From Curtobacterium sp. MCPF17_002 (lineage in GTDB: Bacteria; Actinomycetota; Actinomycetes; Actinomycetales; Microbacteriaceae), in contig NZ_CP126251.1 in the NCBI RefSeq assembly GCF_003234115.2, forward strand, positions 3,286,001-3,350,000: a stretch of DNA of 64,000 nucleotides, read 5' to 3'. The notes below the pieces were generated by a model. The model was given only the letters and a program-made list of their open reading frames with translations, made no database searches and was not told the DNA's origin. The position numbers and the translations under genes are program-made. Of this stretch, positions 27,065 to 35,536 are shown piece after piece (within the stretch, counting starts at the first letter, position 1; the number at the start of each line of letters is the position of its first letter).

Positions 27065-29638
27065 TCAGTCCACGTCCACCTCGGCCCACCCGTCGAACCG
27101 CCCGATCTCGGTGATCCGCACGACGGCCTCGCCCGCTTCGTCGGACGCGTCGAGGTCGATCGTCGCCGAGAACCCGAAGTCCTTGTCGCCCTCGGGGTCG
27201 GCGAAGATCTGCCGCGCGCGCCACGTGCGGCCGGGCCCGTTCTCGTCGAGCACGAGGTACTGCATCGACCGGGCGTCGGCGTCGATGCCGACGGTGTCGT
27301 GCTCGTCGTAGTACTCCTCGAGCACGTTGTCCCACGCGGACCGGTCGAACCCGTCCTGCGCGTCGAGCATCCCGAGCGCCTCCACGTTGTCGTCCGCGGC
27401 GAGCAGCACCCGCTGGAACAGGGCGTTGCGGACGAGCACGCGGAAGGCTCGCACGTTGCCGGTGAGCCGCGCGGGCTGCGGGGGGCTGACCTCGTCGTGT
27501 TCCGCAGCGGCGAGCAGCACGTCGCCGTTCATCAGTGCTTCCCACTCGTCGACGAGCGAGGAGTCGGTCTGCCGGACGACTTCGCCGAGCCACTCGATGA
27601 GGTCGTCGAGCTCGGGCGTCCGCTGGTCCTCGGCGATGGTCTGCCGCATCGTGCGGTAGGCGTCGGAGAGGTAGCGGAGGACGAGTCCTTCGGAGCGGGT
27701 GAGCTGGTAGAACCGCACGAAGTCGCCGAAGGTCATGGCGCGCTCGTACACGTCGCGGACGACGGACTTCGGCGAGAGCTGGAAGTCGAGCACCCAGGGC
27801 TGTTCGGCGGCGTACGCCTCGTATGCGGCCTCGAGCAGCGGAGACAGCGGCTTCGGCCAGGTGACCTCCTCGAGCAGCTCCATCCGCTCGTCGTACTCGA
27901 TGCCCTCCTGCTTCATCCGGGCGACGGCCTCGCCGCGCTCCTTGAACTGCTGCTGCGACAGGATCGCCCGGGGGTCGTCGAGGGTGGACTCGACGATGGA
28001 GACCATGTCCAACGCGTACGTCGGCGAGGACGGGTCGAGCAGCTCGAACGCGGCGAGCGCGAACGGCGACAGCGGCTGGTTGAGCGCGAAGTTCGACTGC
28101 AGGTCGACGGTCAGGCGGTAGGTCCCGTCGACCTTCTCGATCACCCGCGCGTTGATGAGCGTCCGGGCGATGGTGAGTGCTCGTCGTGCCATCGCGAGCT
28201 GCCGGGAGCGCGGTTCGTGGTTGTCGAACACCAGCGACCGGACGTCCTCGAACGGCGATGCACCGCGCGCCACGACGGACAGCACCATGGCGTGGGTGAT
28301 CCGCATCCGGGACACCATCGGCTCCGGTTCGGCGCCGATGAGGCGGTCGAACGACGCCTGCCCCCAGGACACGAAGCCCTCCGGGGCCTTCTTGCGCTTG
28401 ATCTTGTTCTTCTTCTTGGGGTCGTCGCCGGCCTTCGCCACGGCCCGCGCGTTCTCGATGTCGTGCTCGGGGGCCTCGGCCACGACGTCGCCCTCGGTGT
28501 CGTACCCGGCGCGACCGGCTCGTCCGGCGATCTGGTGGAACTCGCGGGCGGAGAGCTGCCGCATCTTGGTGCCGTCGAACTTCGTCAGCCCGGTGAACAG
28601 CACGGACCGGATGGGCACGTTGATGCCGACGCCGAGGGTGTCGGTCCCGCAGATGACGGGGAGCAGCCCGCGCTGTGCGAGCTGTTCGACGAGCCGTCGG
28701 TACTTCGGCAGCATGCCGGCGTGGTGCACGCCGATGCCGGCCCGGATCAGGCGGGAGAGGGTCTGGCCGAACCCGGCGCTGAAGCGGAACCCCGCGATGG
28801 CTTCGGCGATCGCGTCCCGACGCTCGCGCGACGCGACCTTCGCCGACATCAGCGACTGCGCCCGTTCGAGCGCGGCCGCCTGGGCGAAGTGCACGATGTA
28901 GATCGGCGCCTTGCCCTCCTCGAGCAGCCGCTCGACGGTCTCCTGCACGGGCGTCATCACGTACTCGTACTCGAGCGGCACGGGGCGGGAGACACCGGTC
29001 ACGCGGGCGGTGGGTCGCCCGGTCCGGCGGGAGAGGTCGTCGGCGATGGTGGTGACGTCGCCGAGCGTCGCGGACATGAGGAGGAACTGCGCCCGTTCGA
29101 GCACGAGGAGCGGCACCTGCCACGCCCATCCGCGGTCGGGGTCGCCGTAGAAGTGGAACTCGTCCATCACGACGACGTCGACGTCGGCGTCCGGGCCCTG
29201 TCGCAACGCCAGGTTCGCCAGGATCTCGGCCGTGCAGCACACGATCGGGGCATCGGCGTTGACGCTGGAGTCGCCCGTGACCATGCCGACGTTCTGCGCG
29301 CCGAACAGGTCGACGAGCTGGAAGAACTTCTCCGAGACGAGCGCCTTGATCGGTGCGGTGTAGTAGCTGCGCTTGCCCTCGGCGAGCGCCGCGAAGTGCG
29401 CACCGGCGGCGACGAGGGACTTGCCGGTGCCGGTGGGGGTGCTGAGCACGACGTTGGCACCGGACACGAGCTCGATGAGCGCTTCGTCCTGCGCCGGGTA
29501 GAGCGGTCGGCCGCCTCCGGCAGCCCAGTCGGCGAACGCTTCGTAGACCTCGTCGGGGTCGACGGCGCCGCCGTCGGCCGCGGAGCGCGCCGGCGGGAGC
29601 GCCGCGACGAGCGGAGGCAGGGTGGAGACGTCCGTCAT
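27065..29638 (-). CDS. Ski2-like DEAD/DEAH-box RNA helicase (DUF3516)
   Basis: An 857-residue superfamily 2 helicase. Motif I is STPTGTGKS (67-74), motif Ia TAPIKAL, motif II DEFH (159-162), motif III SAT (189-191), and motif VI QIAGRAGRAG. The DEFH box and GVHHAGMLPKYRRLVE place it with Ski2/Mtr4-like enzymes. The C-terminal half fits DUF3516. It probably unwinds structured RNA in processing or decay. The ATG at 29638 follows GGGAGG at eight bases. A poly-lysine stretch (KKKNKIKRKK) near residue 415 may contact RNA. Confidence 0.9.
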   Translation of the reverse strand: MTDVSTLPPLVAALPPARSAADGGAVDPDEVYEAFADWAAGGGRPLYPAQDEALIELVSGANVVLSTPTGTGKSLVAAGAHFAALAEGKRSYYTAPIKALVSEKFFQLVDLFGAQNVGMVTGDSSVNADAPIVCCTAEILANLALRQGPDADVDVVVMDEFHFYGDPDRGWAWQVPLLVLERAQFLLMSATLGDVTTIADDLSRRTGRPTARVTGVSRPVPLEYEYVMTPVQETVERLLEEGKAPIYIVHFAQAAALERAQSLMSAKVASRERRDAIAEAIAGFRFSAGFGQTLSRLIRAGIGVHHAGMLPKYRRLVEQLAQRGLLPVICGTDTLGVGINVPIRSVLFTGLTKFDGTKMRQLSAREFHQIAGRAGRAGYDTEGDVVAEAPEHDIENARAVAKAGDDPKKKNKIKRKKAPEGFVSWGQASFDRLIGAEPEPMVSRMRITHAMVLSVVARGASPFEDVRSLVFDNHEPRSRQLAMARRALTIARTLINARVIEKVDGTYRLTVDLQSNFALNQPLSPFALAAFELLDPSSPTYALDMVSIVESTLDDPRAILSQQQFKERGEAVARMKQEGIEYDERMELLEEVTWPKPLSPLLEAAYEAYAAEQPWVLDFQLSPKSVVRDVYERAMTFGDFVRFYQLTRSEGLVLRYLSDAYRTMRQTIAEDQRTPELDDLIEWLGEVVRQTDSSLVDEWEALMNGDVLLAAAEHDEVSPPQPARLTGNVRAFRVLVRNALFQRVLLAADDNVEALGMLDAQDGFDRSAWDNVLEEYYDEHDTVGIDADARSMQYLVLDENGPGRTWRARQIFADPEGDKDFGFSATIDLDASDEAGEAVVRITEIGRFDGWAEVDVD

Positions 29639-29667
29639 GCCCCCATCCTCCCAGGTACCTCCATGAG

Positions 29668-29733
29668 GGACTGGAGGCGCGGTGCCAGGCCGCCCCGCGC
29701 CTCCAGTCCGATGGGTGCCGGACTGGAGGCGCG
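29668..29733. repeat. Dispersed palindrome plus extra half-site
   Basis: A full copy at 29668-29710 has a GCC-containing centre. A separate half-site GGACTGGAGGCGCG follows at 29720-29733. It fills most of the 123 bases between divergent genes, so it is in promoter space and not at a gene end. Confidence 0.85.
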
Positions 29734-29761
29734 TCTCGATACGCGCGCATAGACTCGCGTC

Positions 29762-30799
29762 GTGCGCGAACTCGGCTTCCTCTCCTTCGTCCCGAACCAC
29801 GGCGGCACGGCAGGCGCGGCCGCCGCGCTCGAGGACGGGCTCCGCCTGTTCGAGACCGCCGAGGCCCTGGGCTACGGCACCGGCTGGGTCCGCGGTCGCC
29901 ACTTCGAGCCGTTCCTCACGAGCCCGATGACGTTCTTCGCGGCGGCCGCCCAGCGGACCCGCAGGATCGGGTTCGGCACCGCCGTGCTCGGCATGCGCTA
30001 CGAGGACCCGGTCCGGCTCGCGGAGGACGCCAGCACCGTCGACCTGCTCAGCGGCGGTCGCGTGCAGCTCGGCATCAGCACGGGCATCGCCGGCTACGGG
30101 CCGATCCTCGACCCGGTGTTCGGTGGCTCCGAGCGGAGCTTCCGCGACGAGGCCGAGGCCCGCGCCGCACGTCTCCTCGAGGTCCTCGAGGGCGAGCCGC
30201 TCGGCACCGCCGGCAAGGGCTACGAGAGCATCCCCGCCGGCGCCGACCTGACGCTGCAGCCCCTCAGCCCGGCGCTCCGGGGCCGGGTCTGGCGGGGCGG
30301 CGGCAGCATGGGCACGGCACTGCGGACGGCCGAGAAGGGCCTGCTGCTGCACTGCTCGACCCTCAACACCGAGGACACCGGTGCACCGTTCGCCGTGGCG
30401 CAGGCGGACCAGATCGCCGCGTACCGCGAACGCTTCGCCGAGCTGCACCCCGGGCGCAGGCCGAAGGTGGCGGTCGGCCGGATCGTCGTCCCGCTGCTCG
30501 ACGACCACGACCGCGCGGTGCACGAGGAGTTCCTGACCGGGTACGCCTCCGGCATGGACGACGAGGGGCGCCCGCTCTCGGGCACGCCGCCGTTCCGCTT
30601 CAGCAAGGTGCTCTCCGGCGAACCGTCCGCCATCGTCGACGCACTGCTCGCCGACCCCGCGGTCCGCGCGACCGACGAGCTCGTGATCACCCTGCCCGCG
30701 AACGGCGACGCGGCCTCGCACGAACGGATCCTGCGCATCGTGGCCGAGGAGATCGCCCCGGCGGTGCGTGCGGCCGACGAGCGACCGGCTTCGGACTAG
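29762..30799 (+). CDS. LLM-class flavin-dependent oxidoreductase
   Basis: A 345-residue bacterial-luciferase-like monooxygenase with an (alpha/beta)8 fold. Family features are GFLSFVPNHGG at the start, RIGFGTAVLGMRYEDPVRLAE, DLLSGGRVQLGIS and LLHCSTLNTEDTG. It would use reduced FMN to oxidise an unknown substrate. The GTG start at 29762 fits the family N-terminus. A paralogue with the same TEDTG motif is encoded at 40140. Confidence 0.88.
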   Translation: MRELGFLSFVPNHGGTAGAAAALEDGLRLFETAEALGYGTGWVRGRHFEPFLTSPMTFFAAAAQRTRRIGFGTAVLGMRYEDPVRLAEDASTVDLLSGGRVQLGISTGIAGYGPILDPVFGGSERSFRDEAEARAARLLEVLEGEPLGTAGKGYESIPAGADLTLQPLSPALRGRVWRGGGSMGTALRTAEKGLLLHCSTLNTEDTGAPFAVAQADQIAAYRERFAELHPGRRPKVAVGRIVVPLLDDHDRAVHEEFLTGYASGMDDEGRPLSGTPPFRFSKVLSGEPSAIVDALLADPAVRATDELVITLPANGDAASHERILRIVAEEIAPAVRAADERPASD

Positions 30800-31236
30800 G
30801 GCATCCGGCTGGGCCCGCACCGTGGATGGTGAGGCCGCGGGAGCCCGGCCGGATGACCATCTCGTCCCTGATCCGTACGGGATGGTGCAACCATCGTTCC
30901 ACCTACCGAACGGTTTGTCACACCAACTTGCGGATCGTGGACCGTAAAAATGACGATCGGTCATCCGTTTCTGCCGATCGGCATGAAGTCAACCGGTTGC
31001 CCTCTGCCCCGTGTCGTGGTGGGCAACCAACGCCACCGAAAGACGAATGCGCCCCCGCGCGGACGCGGGGACGCATTCTGGACGCACCAGGGCCACCAGG
31101 GCTCCATCGACCGGATCAGGAGGCCGTGTCGCACGCATGGCGACCCCGTCTCGGTGCGCGCACCGACGGTAACCAGCCGCCTGGCGCAGTTAGATGTTAC
31201 TGAATGAACATCACCCCTGCGCGGAAACCGGACGAA
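30800..31236. other. Unexplained 437-base convergent intergenic region
   Basis: No gene with convincing codon use is seen. The region is less GC-rich in places (around 30890-30970) than its neighbours and contains several short palindromes such as GCCGATCGGC. One strong hairpin (31045-31078) is listed separately. It could hold a decayed gene or a small RNA. Confidence 0.5.
31045..31078. terminator. Strong hairpin between LLM and GH3 genes
   Basis: GAATGCG and CCCCGCG on the left pair with CGCGGGG and CGCATTC on the right, giving 14 pairs with one mismatch and a four-base loop. It is placed between converging genes and is probably a bidirectional terminator. Confidence 0.65.
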
Positions 31237-33720
31237 TCAGGCCATTTCGAGGGCCACGGTGCCCGCCAGGTCGACGACGGACGAGCCGACGTGCAGCGTG
31301 AACGTGCCGGACTCGTACTGCCAGGCACCGTCCCAGTGCGCGAACGCCCGCGCCGGGACCTCGATCGAGACCTCGGCGGACTCCCCCGCGCCGAGGCGCA
31401 CCGGGGCGAACCCGACCAGCCAGCGAACGGGCCGGTCGACCGCCGACGCGTCCCGTGACGCGTACACCTGCACGACGTGCTTCCCGGCCCGGTCCCCCGT
31501 GTTCGCGACCGTCGCGGTCACGGTCACCGCGTCGCCCTCGCGGACGGTCGGCGTCGCCGTCACGCCGTCGATCGTCCAGGTCGTGTACCCGAGGCCGTGC
31601 CCGAACGGGTAGGCCGGTTCGGTGCCGGCACTGAGCCAGGCCCGGTAGCCGATGTGCACGCCCTCGTCGTAGGACACCTTGCCGTCGACCGGGGTGACGT
31701 CGAGCACGGGGACGTCGGCCATCGCGACCGGCCACGTCGTGGGCAGGCGTCCGCCCGGCTCCTGCGCGCCGGTGAGCACGTCGGCGAGCGCGTTGCCGTA
31801 CTCCTGCCCGCCGAACCAGGTGAGGAGGACCGCGGCGACGTCGTTCCGCCACGGCATCTCCACCGGCGACCCGGCGTTGACGACCACGATCGTGTTCGGG
31901 TTGGCGGCGGCCACGGCGCGGACCAGGTCGTCCTGGTGCCCGGGCAGCGCGAGCGACGTCCGGTCGTAGCCCTCGGACTCCACCTTCGAGTTCGTGCCGA
32001 CGACGACCACGGCGACGTCCGCCCCGGTCGCGGCGGACACGGCGGCGTCGATGAGCACCGACGGGTCCTCGTCGGAGGGCTCGGTGCCGAACTGGTACGC
32101 GAGCACCCCGCCGAGCGTCTCGTCCTGGATGACGTCGTACTCGATGCGGATCGCCACGTCCTGGCCCTCGGTCACCGCGGCCGGCACCGAGCGCGCCGGC
32201 GGGTTGAGGAACGCGGCGCCCAGCTGGTCGCCCTCGAACGGCACGTCCTCGTCGAGCAGGAGCTCGCCGTCGATCCACATCCGGGACCGTCCGGCGGCGC
32301 CGATGCCGAACCGGACGGTGCCGGTCGACGGCGCCGTGTAGGTCGTCGTGATGTCGAGCCGGTCGGCCTCGCGCGTCGGCGCATCGCCGCCGAACCAGAA
32401 CAGCGCGGTGGCGCGGCGGTCCTCCACGTACAGCTCGGTGCCGTCCTTGACGAACGCCACCCGGGCGCCGGGCAGCCCGGTCGCGGGGTTCGTGATGGTG
32501 GCCAGCGGGAACTCCGCGATGCCCTCCTGCACGACGGCGCCGATCGCGTAGTCCACCGTCGCACCGGGGAAGGCCGCGCGGATGCCGTCGAGCGGCGACA
32601 CCACGGACGCCGGCACGACCGTGGCCGAACCGCCGCCCTGGGTGCGGGCCTGGTCGGCGTTGTGGCCGATCACGGCGACGCGCGCGACGGCGGCCGAGGA
32701 GAGCGGCAGGACGCCGGTGTTCCGGACCAGGACGGTGCCCTCGGCCTCGGCTTCGCGGACGAACGCGACGCCGTCCTCGACGCGCACGGGCGACGCTGCG
32801 ACGGGTTCGAACCCCTCGAGCGCTCCGACGCGGGCGGCGAGGGTCAGGATGCGGCGGACCTTGCGGTCGATGTCGGCCTCGGGGACCGCTCCGGACAGCA
32901 CGGCGGCGAGCAGCGGCCCCTCGCTCCACCACGGGTTCGGTCCGGGCATCGCGACGTCCTGGGACGCCTTCGCCGAGTCCACCGATCGCACCCCGGTCCA
33001 GTCGGACACCACGATGCCGTCGAAGCCCCACTCCGAGTTGAGCGGGGTCTCGAGCAGGTCGTTCTCGGACGCAGTCACGCCGTTGATCGCGTTGTACGAC
33101 GACATGATCGCCCAGGCGTGCGCCTCGGTCACGGCCTTCTCGAACGCGAGCAGGTACAGCTCGCGGAGCGCCCGGTCGGACACCTCGGTCGACGCGGTGA
33201 AGCGGTCGGTCTCGTAGTCGTTCGCGATGTAGTGCTTCGGCGTCGCGGCGACGCCGTTCTCCTGCACGCCGTCGACGTAGGACGCCGCGAGGTCGCCGGT
33301 GAGCACCGGGTCCTCGCTGAACGCCTCGAAGTGACGGCCGCCCAGCGGGGAGCGGTGCAGGTTGATGGTCGGGCCGAGCACGACGTCGACGCCCTTGCGC
33401 CGGGCCTCCACGGCCGCGGCGGCGCCGTAGCGCTTGGCGATCGCACGGTCCCACGAGGCCGACAGGGCCGTCGCGGACGGCAGGTTGAGGGACGGGTCGC
33501 GCTCGTCCCACACCTCACCACGGACACCCGAGGGCCCGTCGGACATCAGGATGCGGCGCAGCCCGATCTTCTCGATGGGCCAGGTCGTCCAGAAGTCGCG
33601 GCCGGTGAGCAGCTGCACCTTCTCCTCGGTGGTCAACTGGTCCAGGAGCGCGTCGATGCGCTCGGTCAGCGGCGTCGTCGCCGGACTGGAGGCAGTGCTC
33701 GCGTCGTTCATGGTGCTCAC
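31237..33720 (-). CDS. GH3 beta-glucosidase with PA14 domain
   Basis: An 827-residue family 3 glycoside hydrolase. The N-terminal barrel carries the SDGPSGVRGE and KHYIANDYETDR motifs and the nucleophile Asp240 in VVSDWTG. The second domain contains an inserted PA14 module (about residues 395-530, GARVAFVKDG to RIEYDV), and a fibronectin-type domain ends the protein. No signal peptide is seen, so it acts inside the cell on beta-glucosides. The GTG start at 33720 has GAGAGGA ten bases upstream; ATG at 33711 is the alternative. It is divergent from a TetR gene. Confidence 0.93.
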   Translation of the reverse strand: MSTMNDASTASSPATTPLTERIDALLDQLTTEEKVQLLTGRDFWTTWPIEKIGLRRILMSDGPSGVRGEVWDERDPSLNLPSATALSASWDRAIAKRYGAAAAVEARRKGVDVVLGPTINLHRSPLGGRHFEAFSEDPVLTGDLAASYVDGVQENGVAATPKHYIANDYETDRFTASTEVSDRALRELYLLAFEKAVTEAHAWAIMSSYNAINGVTASENDLLETPLNSEWGFDGIVVSDWTGVRSVDSAKASQDVAMPGPNPWWSEGPLLAAVLSGAVPEADIDRKVRRILTLAARVGALEGFEPVAASPVRVEDGVAFVREAEAEGTVLVRNTGVLPLSSAAVARVAVIGHNADQARTQGGGSATVVPASVVSPLDGIRAAFPGATVDYAIGAVVQEGIAEFPLATITNPATGLPGARVAFVKDGTELYVEDRRATALFWFGGDAPTREADRLDITTTYTAPSTGTVRFGIGAAGRSRMWIDGELLLDEDVPFEGDQLGAAFLNPPARSVPAAVTEGQDVAIRIEYDVIQDETLGGVLAYQFGTEPSDEDPSVLIDAAVSAATGADVAVVVVGTNSKVESEGYDRTSLALPGHQDDLVRAVAAANPNTIVVVNAGSPVEMPWRNDVAAVLLTWFGGQEYGNALADVLTGAQEPGGRLPTTWPVAMADVPVLDVTPVDGKVSYDEGVHIGYRAWLSAGTEPAYPFGHGLGYTTWTIDGVTATPTVREGDAVTVTATVANTGDRAGKHVVQVYASRDASAVDRPVRWLVGFAPVRLGAGESAEVSIEVPARAFAHWDGAWQYESGTFTLHVGSSVVDLAGTVALEMA

Positions 33721-33751
33721 GATGGTGGGTCCTCTCGATCAGTGCCACCGT

Positions 33752-33784
33752 ACCAACAAAACCGAATGGCGGTTGGTTTTGTGG
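33752..33784. promoter_or_regulatory. TetR-type operator between GH3 and tetR
   Basis: AACCG and CGGTT (33760-33764 and 33770-33774) flank AATGG. The dyad extends outward to ACAAA on the left and TTTTGT on the right with a two-base slip. It lies 32 bases from the GH3 start, a good place for repression. Confidence 0.55.
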
Positions 33785-33790
33785 ATCGGT

Positions 33791-33845
33791 CCCGAGTTCT
33801 CCGGACCGGCCCGAGTTCTCCGGACCGGCCCGAGTTCTCCGGACC
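33791..33845. repeat. Three 19-base direct repeats upstream of tetR
   Basis: CCCGAGTTCTCCGGACC occurs three times with a 19-base period (starts at 33791, 33810 and 33829). The array lies between the operator and the tetR ATG. It could be a multi-site binding element for another regulator, or a replication-slippage product. Confidence 0.85.
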
Positions 33846-33869
33846 ACCGCAGGGCGGTAGGGTCCTGCC

Positions 33870-34460
33870 ATGGCACGACGGGGTTCGTACGCGAAGGGCA
33901 TCGCGAAGCGCGAGGAGATCCTCACGGTCGCGCTCGACCTCGTCGCGCAGCAGGGCTTCCGCCGCACGAGCATCAAGGACATCGCCGACGCGGTGGGGCT
34001 CACGCAGGCGGGGCTCCTGCACTACTTCGACTCGAAGGACGAGCTCTGGGTCGAGATCCTGCGTCGCCGCGACGAGATCGACCTCGCGCACGAGTGGCAC
34101 GCCTCCGACCCGGCCGCGTTGCTCGCCGCCATCGTCCGGCACAACACCGAGGTCCCCGGGCTCGTGCAGATGTTCGTCAACCTGTCCGCGGCCGCGGCGA
34201 CGGACCCCGGGCACCCGGCGCACGAGTACTTCCGGGAGCGCTACGAGCGCAGCCGCCGCGACCTCTCCGCCGACTTCCGCACCATGCAGGAGGACGGCCG
34301 GCTCCGGGCGGACGTCGACCCCGTCGAGCTGACGAGCGTCCTGCTCGCGGTGTCGGACGGCATGCAGATCCAGTGGCTCTACGACCCGACCCGCGACATG
34401 GCGGAGCACGTCGAGCTGGTCGCGCGGCTCGCGATCGCGCAGGCGGTCCCGTCGGCCTGA
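33870..34460 (+). CDS. TetR-family transcriptional regulator
   Basis: A 196-residue repressor with an N-terminal helix-turn-helix (EEILTVALDLVAQQGFRRTS then IKDIADAVGLTQAGLLHYFD, about residues 15-55) and a TetR C-terminal ligand domain. It is divergent from the GH3 gene with a dyad between, so it likely represses the glucosidase and itself. The ligand is unknown; a beta-glucoside is the natural guess. Confidence 0.9.
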   Translation: MARRGSYAKGIAKREEILTVALDLVAQQGFRRTSIKDIADAVGLTQAGLLHYFDSKDELWVEILRRRDEIDLAHEWHASDPAALLAAIVRHNTEVPGLVQMFVNLSAAAATDPGHPAHEYFRERYERSRRDLSADFRTMQEDGRLRADVDPVELTSVLLAVSDGMQIQWLYDPTRDMAEHVELVARLAIAQAVPSA

Positions 34461-34641
34461 CGGTCGGCCCGACAGACGGCGCGACGGTCGGCCGGCCAGA
34501 CGGCCCGACGGGCGGTCTGACCGGGAGGCACGGCGTGCGGTCGCCGGACAGGTACCGCCAGTGCCTGGTCACCTCCCACGACCGCACGGCAGGATGGGCC
34601 GTGCCCGCGAGGGCGATCCGACGACGATGTGGAGTGACGCG

Positions 34642-35505
34642 ATGACGCGTGTAGTGGTGACCGGCGGCAGCGGCAAGCTCGGACGGGCGGTGGTGCGGGA
34701 CCTCGATGCACACGGGTACGACGTGGTCCTGGTGGACCGCGTCCCCTCCCCCGACAAGCCCGAGCGGGTGCAGTTCGTCCGCACCGACCTCGGCGACCAC
34801 GGCCAGGTCCTCGGCGTCCTGCTGGGGGTCGACGACCGGTACGACCACGTCGACGCCGTGGTGCACCTGGCGGCCGTCCCGGCCCCGGGCCAGGTGCCCG
34901 ACGTCGCCCTCATCACGAACAACGTGACGGCGTCGATCAACGTCTTCCACGCGGCCCGTGCCGCACGCATCAAGAACGTGGTGTGGGCATCGAGCGAGAC
35001 CCTGCTCGGCATCCCGATGGGTGAGCACCACCCGCCCTACCTGCCGGTCGACGAGGAGTTCGCGGTCCGCCCGCAGTCCTCGTACTCCCTCGGCAAGGCG
35101 GTGGAGGAGGAGATGGCCCGTCACTTCACCCGGTGGGACCCGGAGCTGAAGATGATCGGCCTGCGGTTCTCGAACGTCATGGACGAGACGGACTACCCGG
35201 CGTTCCCGTGGGACGCCACCCCCGAGGCGAAGACCTTCAACCTGTGGTCGTACATCGACTCCCGCGACGGGGCCCAGGCCGTCCGGAAGTCGCTCGAGGC
35301 CGAGCTCACCGGCTTCGAGGCGTTCGTCATCGCCAGCCCCGACACCGTGATGGACACCCCGACGATCGAACTCGTCGAGCAGTTCGTGCCGGAGATCGAG
35401 CGCCGCGCCGACATCGACGGCGTCAGCTCGCTCCTGTCGTCCGAGAAGGCCCGGGAGCTCCTCGGCTACGCCCCCGAGCACACCTGGCGCAACCACCGCT
35501 CCTGA
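34642..35505 (+). CDS. NAD-dependent epimerase/dehydratase
   Basis: A 287-residue extended short-chain dehydrogenase. The Rossmann motif VVVTGGSGKLGRAV is at the N-terminus, followed by VVHLAAVPAPG and the catalytic YSLGK. It could act on a nucleotide sugar or related carbohydrate. The ATG at 34642 follows GGAG at seven bases and is preferred to the ATG at 34627. The 180 bases between it and tetR hold GC-rich imperfect repeats. Confidence 0.88.
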   Translation: MTRVVVTGGSGKLGRAVVRDLDAHGYDVVLVDRVPSPDKPERVQFVRTDLGDHGQVLGVLLGVDDRYDHVDAVVHLAAVPAPGQVPDVALITNNVTASINVFHAARAARIKNVVWASSETLLGIPMGEHHPPYLPVDEEFAVRPQSSYSLGKAVEEEMARHFTRWDPELKMIGLRFSNVMDETDYPAFPWDATPEAKTFNLWSYIDSRDGAQAVRKSLEAELTGFEAFVIASPDTVMDTPTIELVEQFVPEIERRADIDGVSSLLSSEKARELLGYAPEHTWRNHRS

Positions 35506-35536
35506 ACGGCAAGCCCGCGGGGTGGGCGGGCGCCGG

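Noticed and set aside
26735..29752. A very long open frame (about 1000 codons) on the plus strand opposite the helicase gene
   Set aside because: Its translation is Arg/Gly/Val/His-rich without domains and mirrors the helicase codons; high GC makes such antisense frames common.
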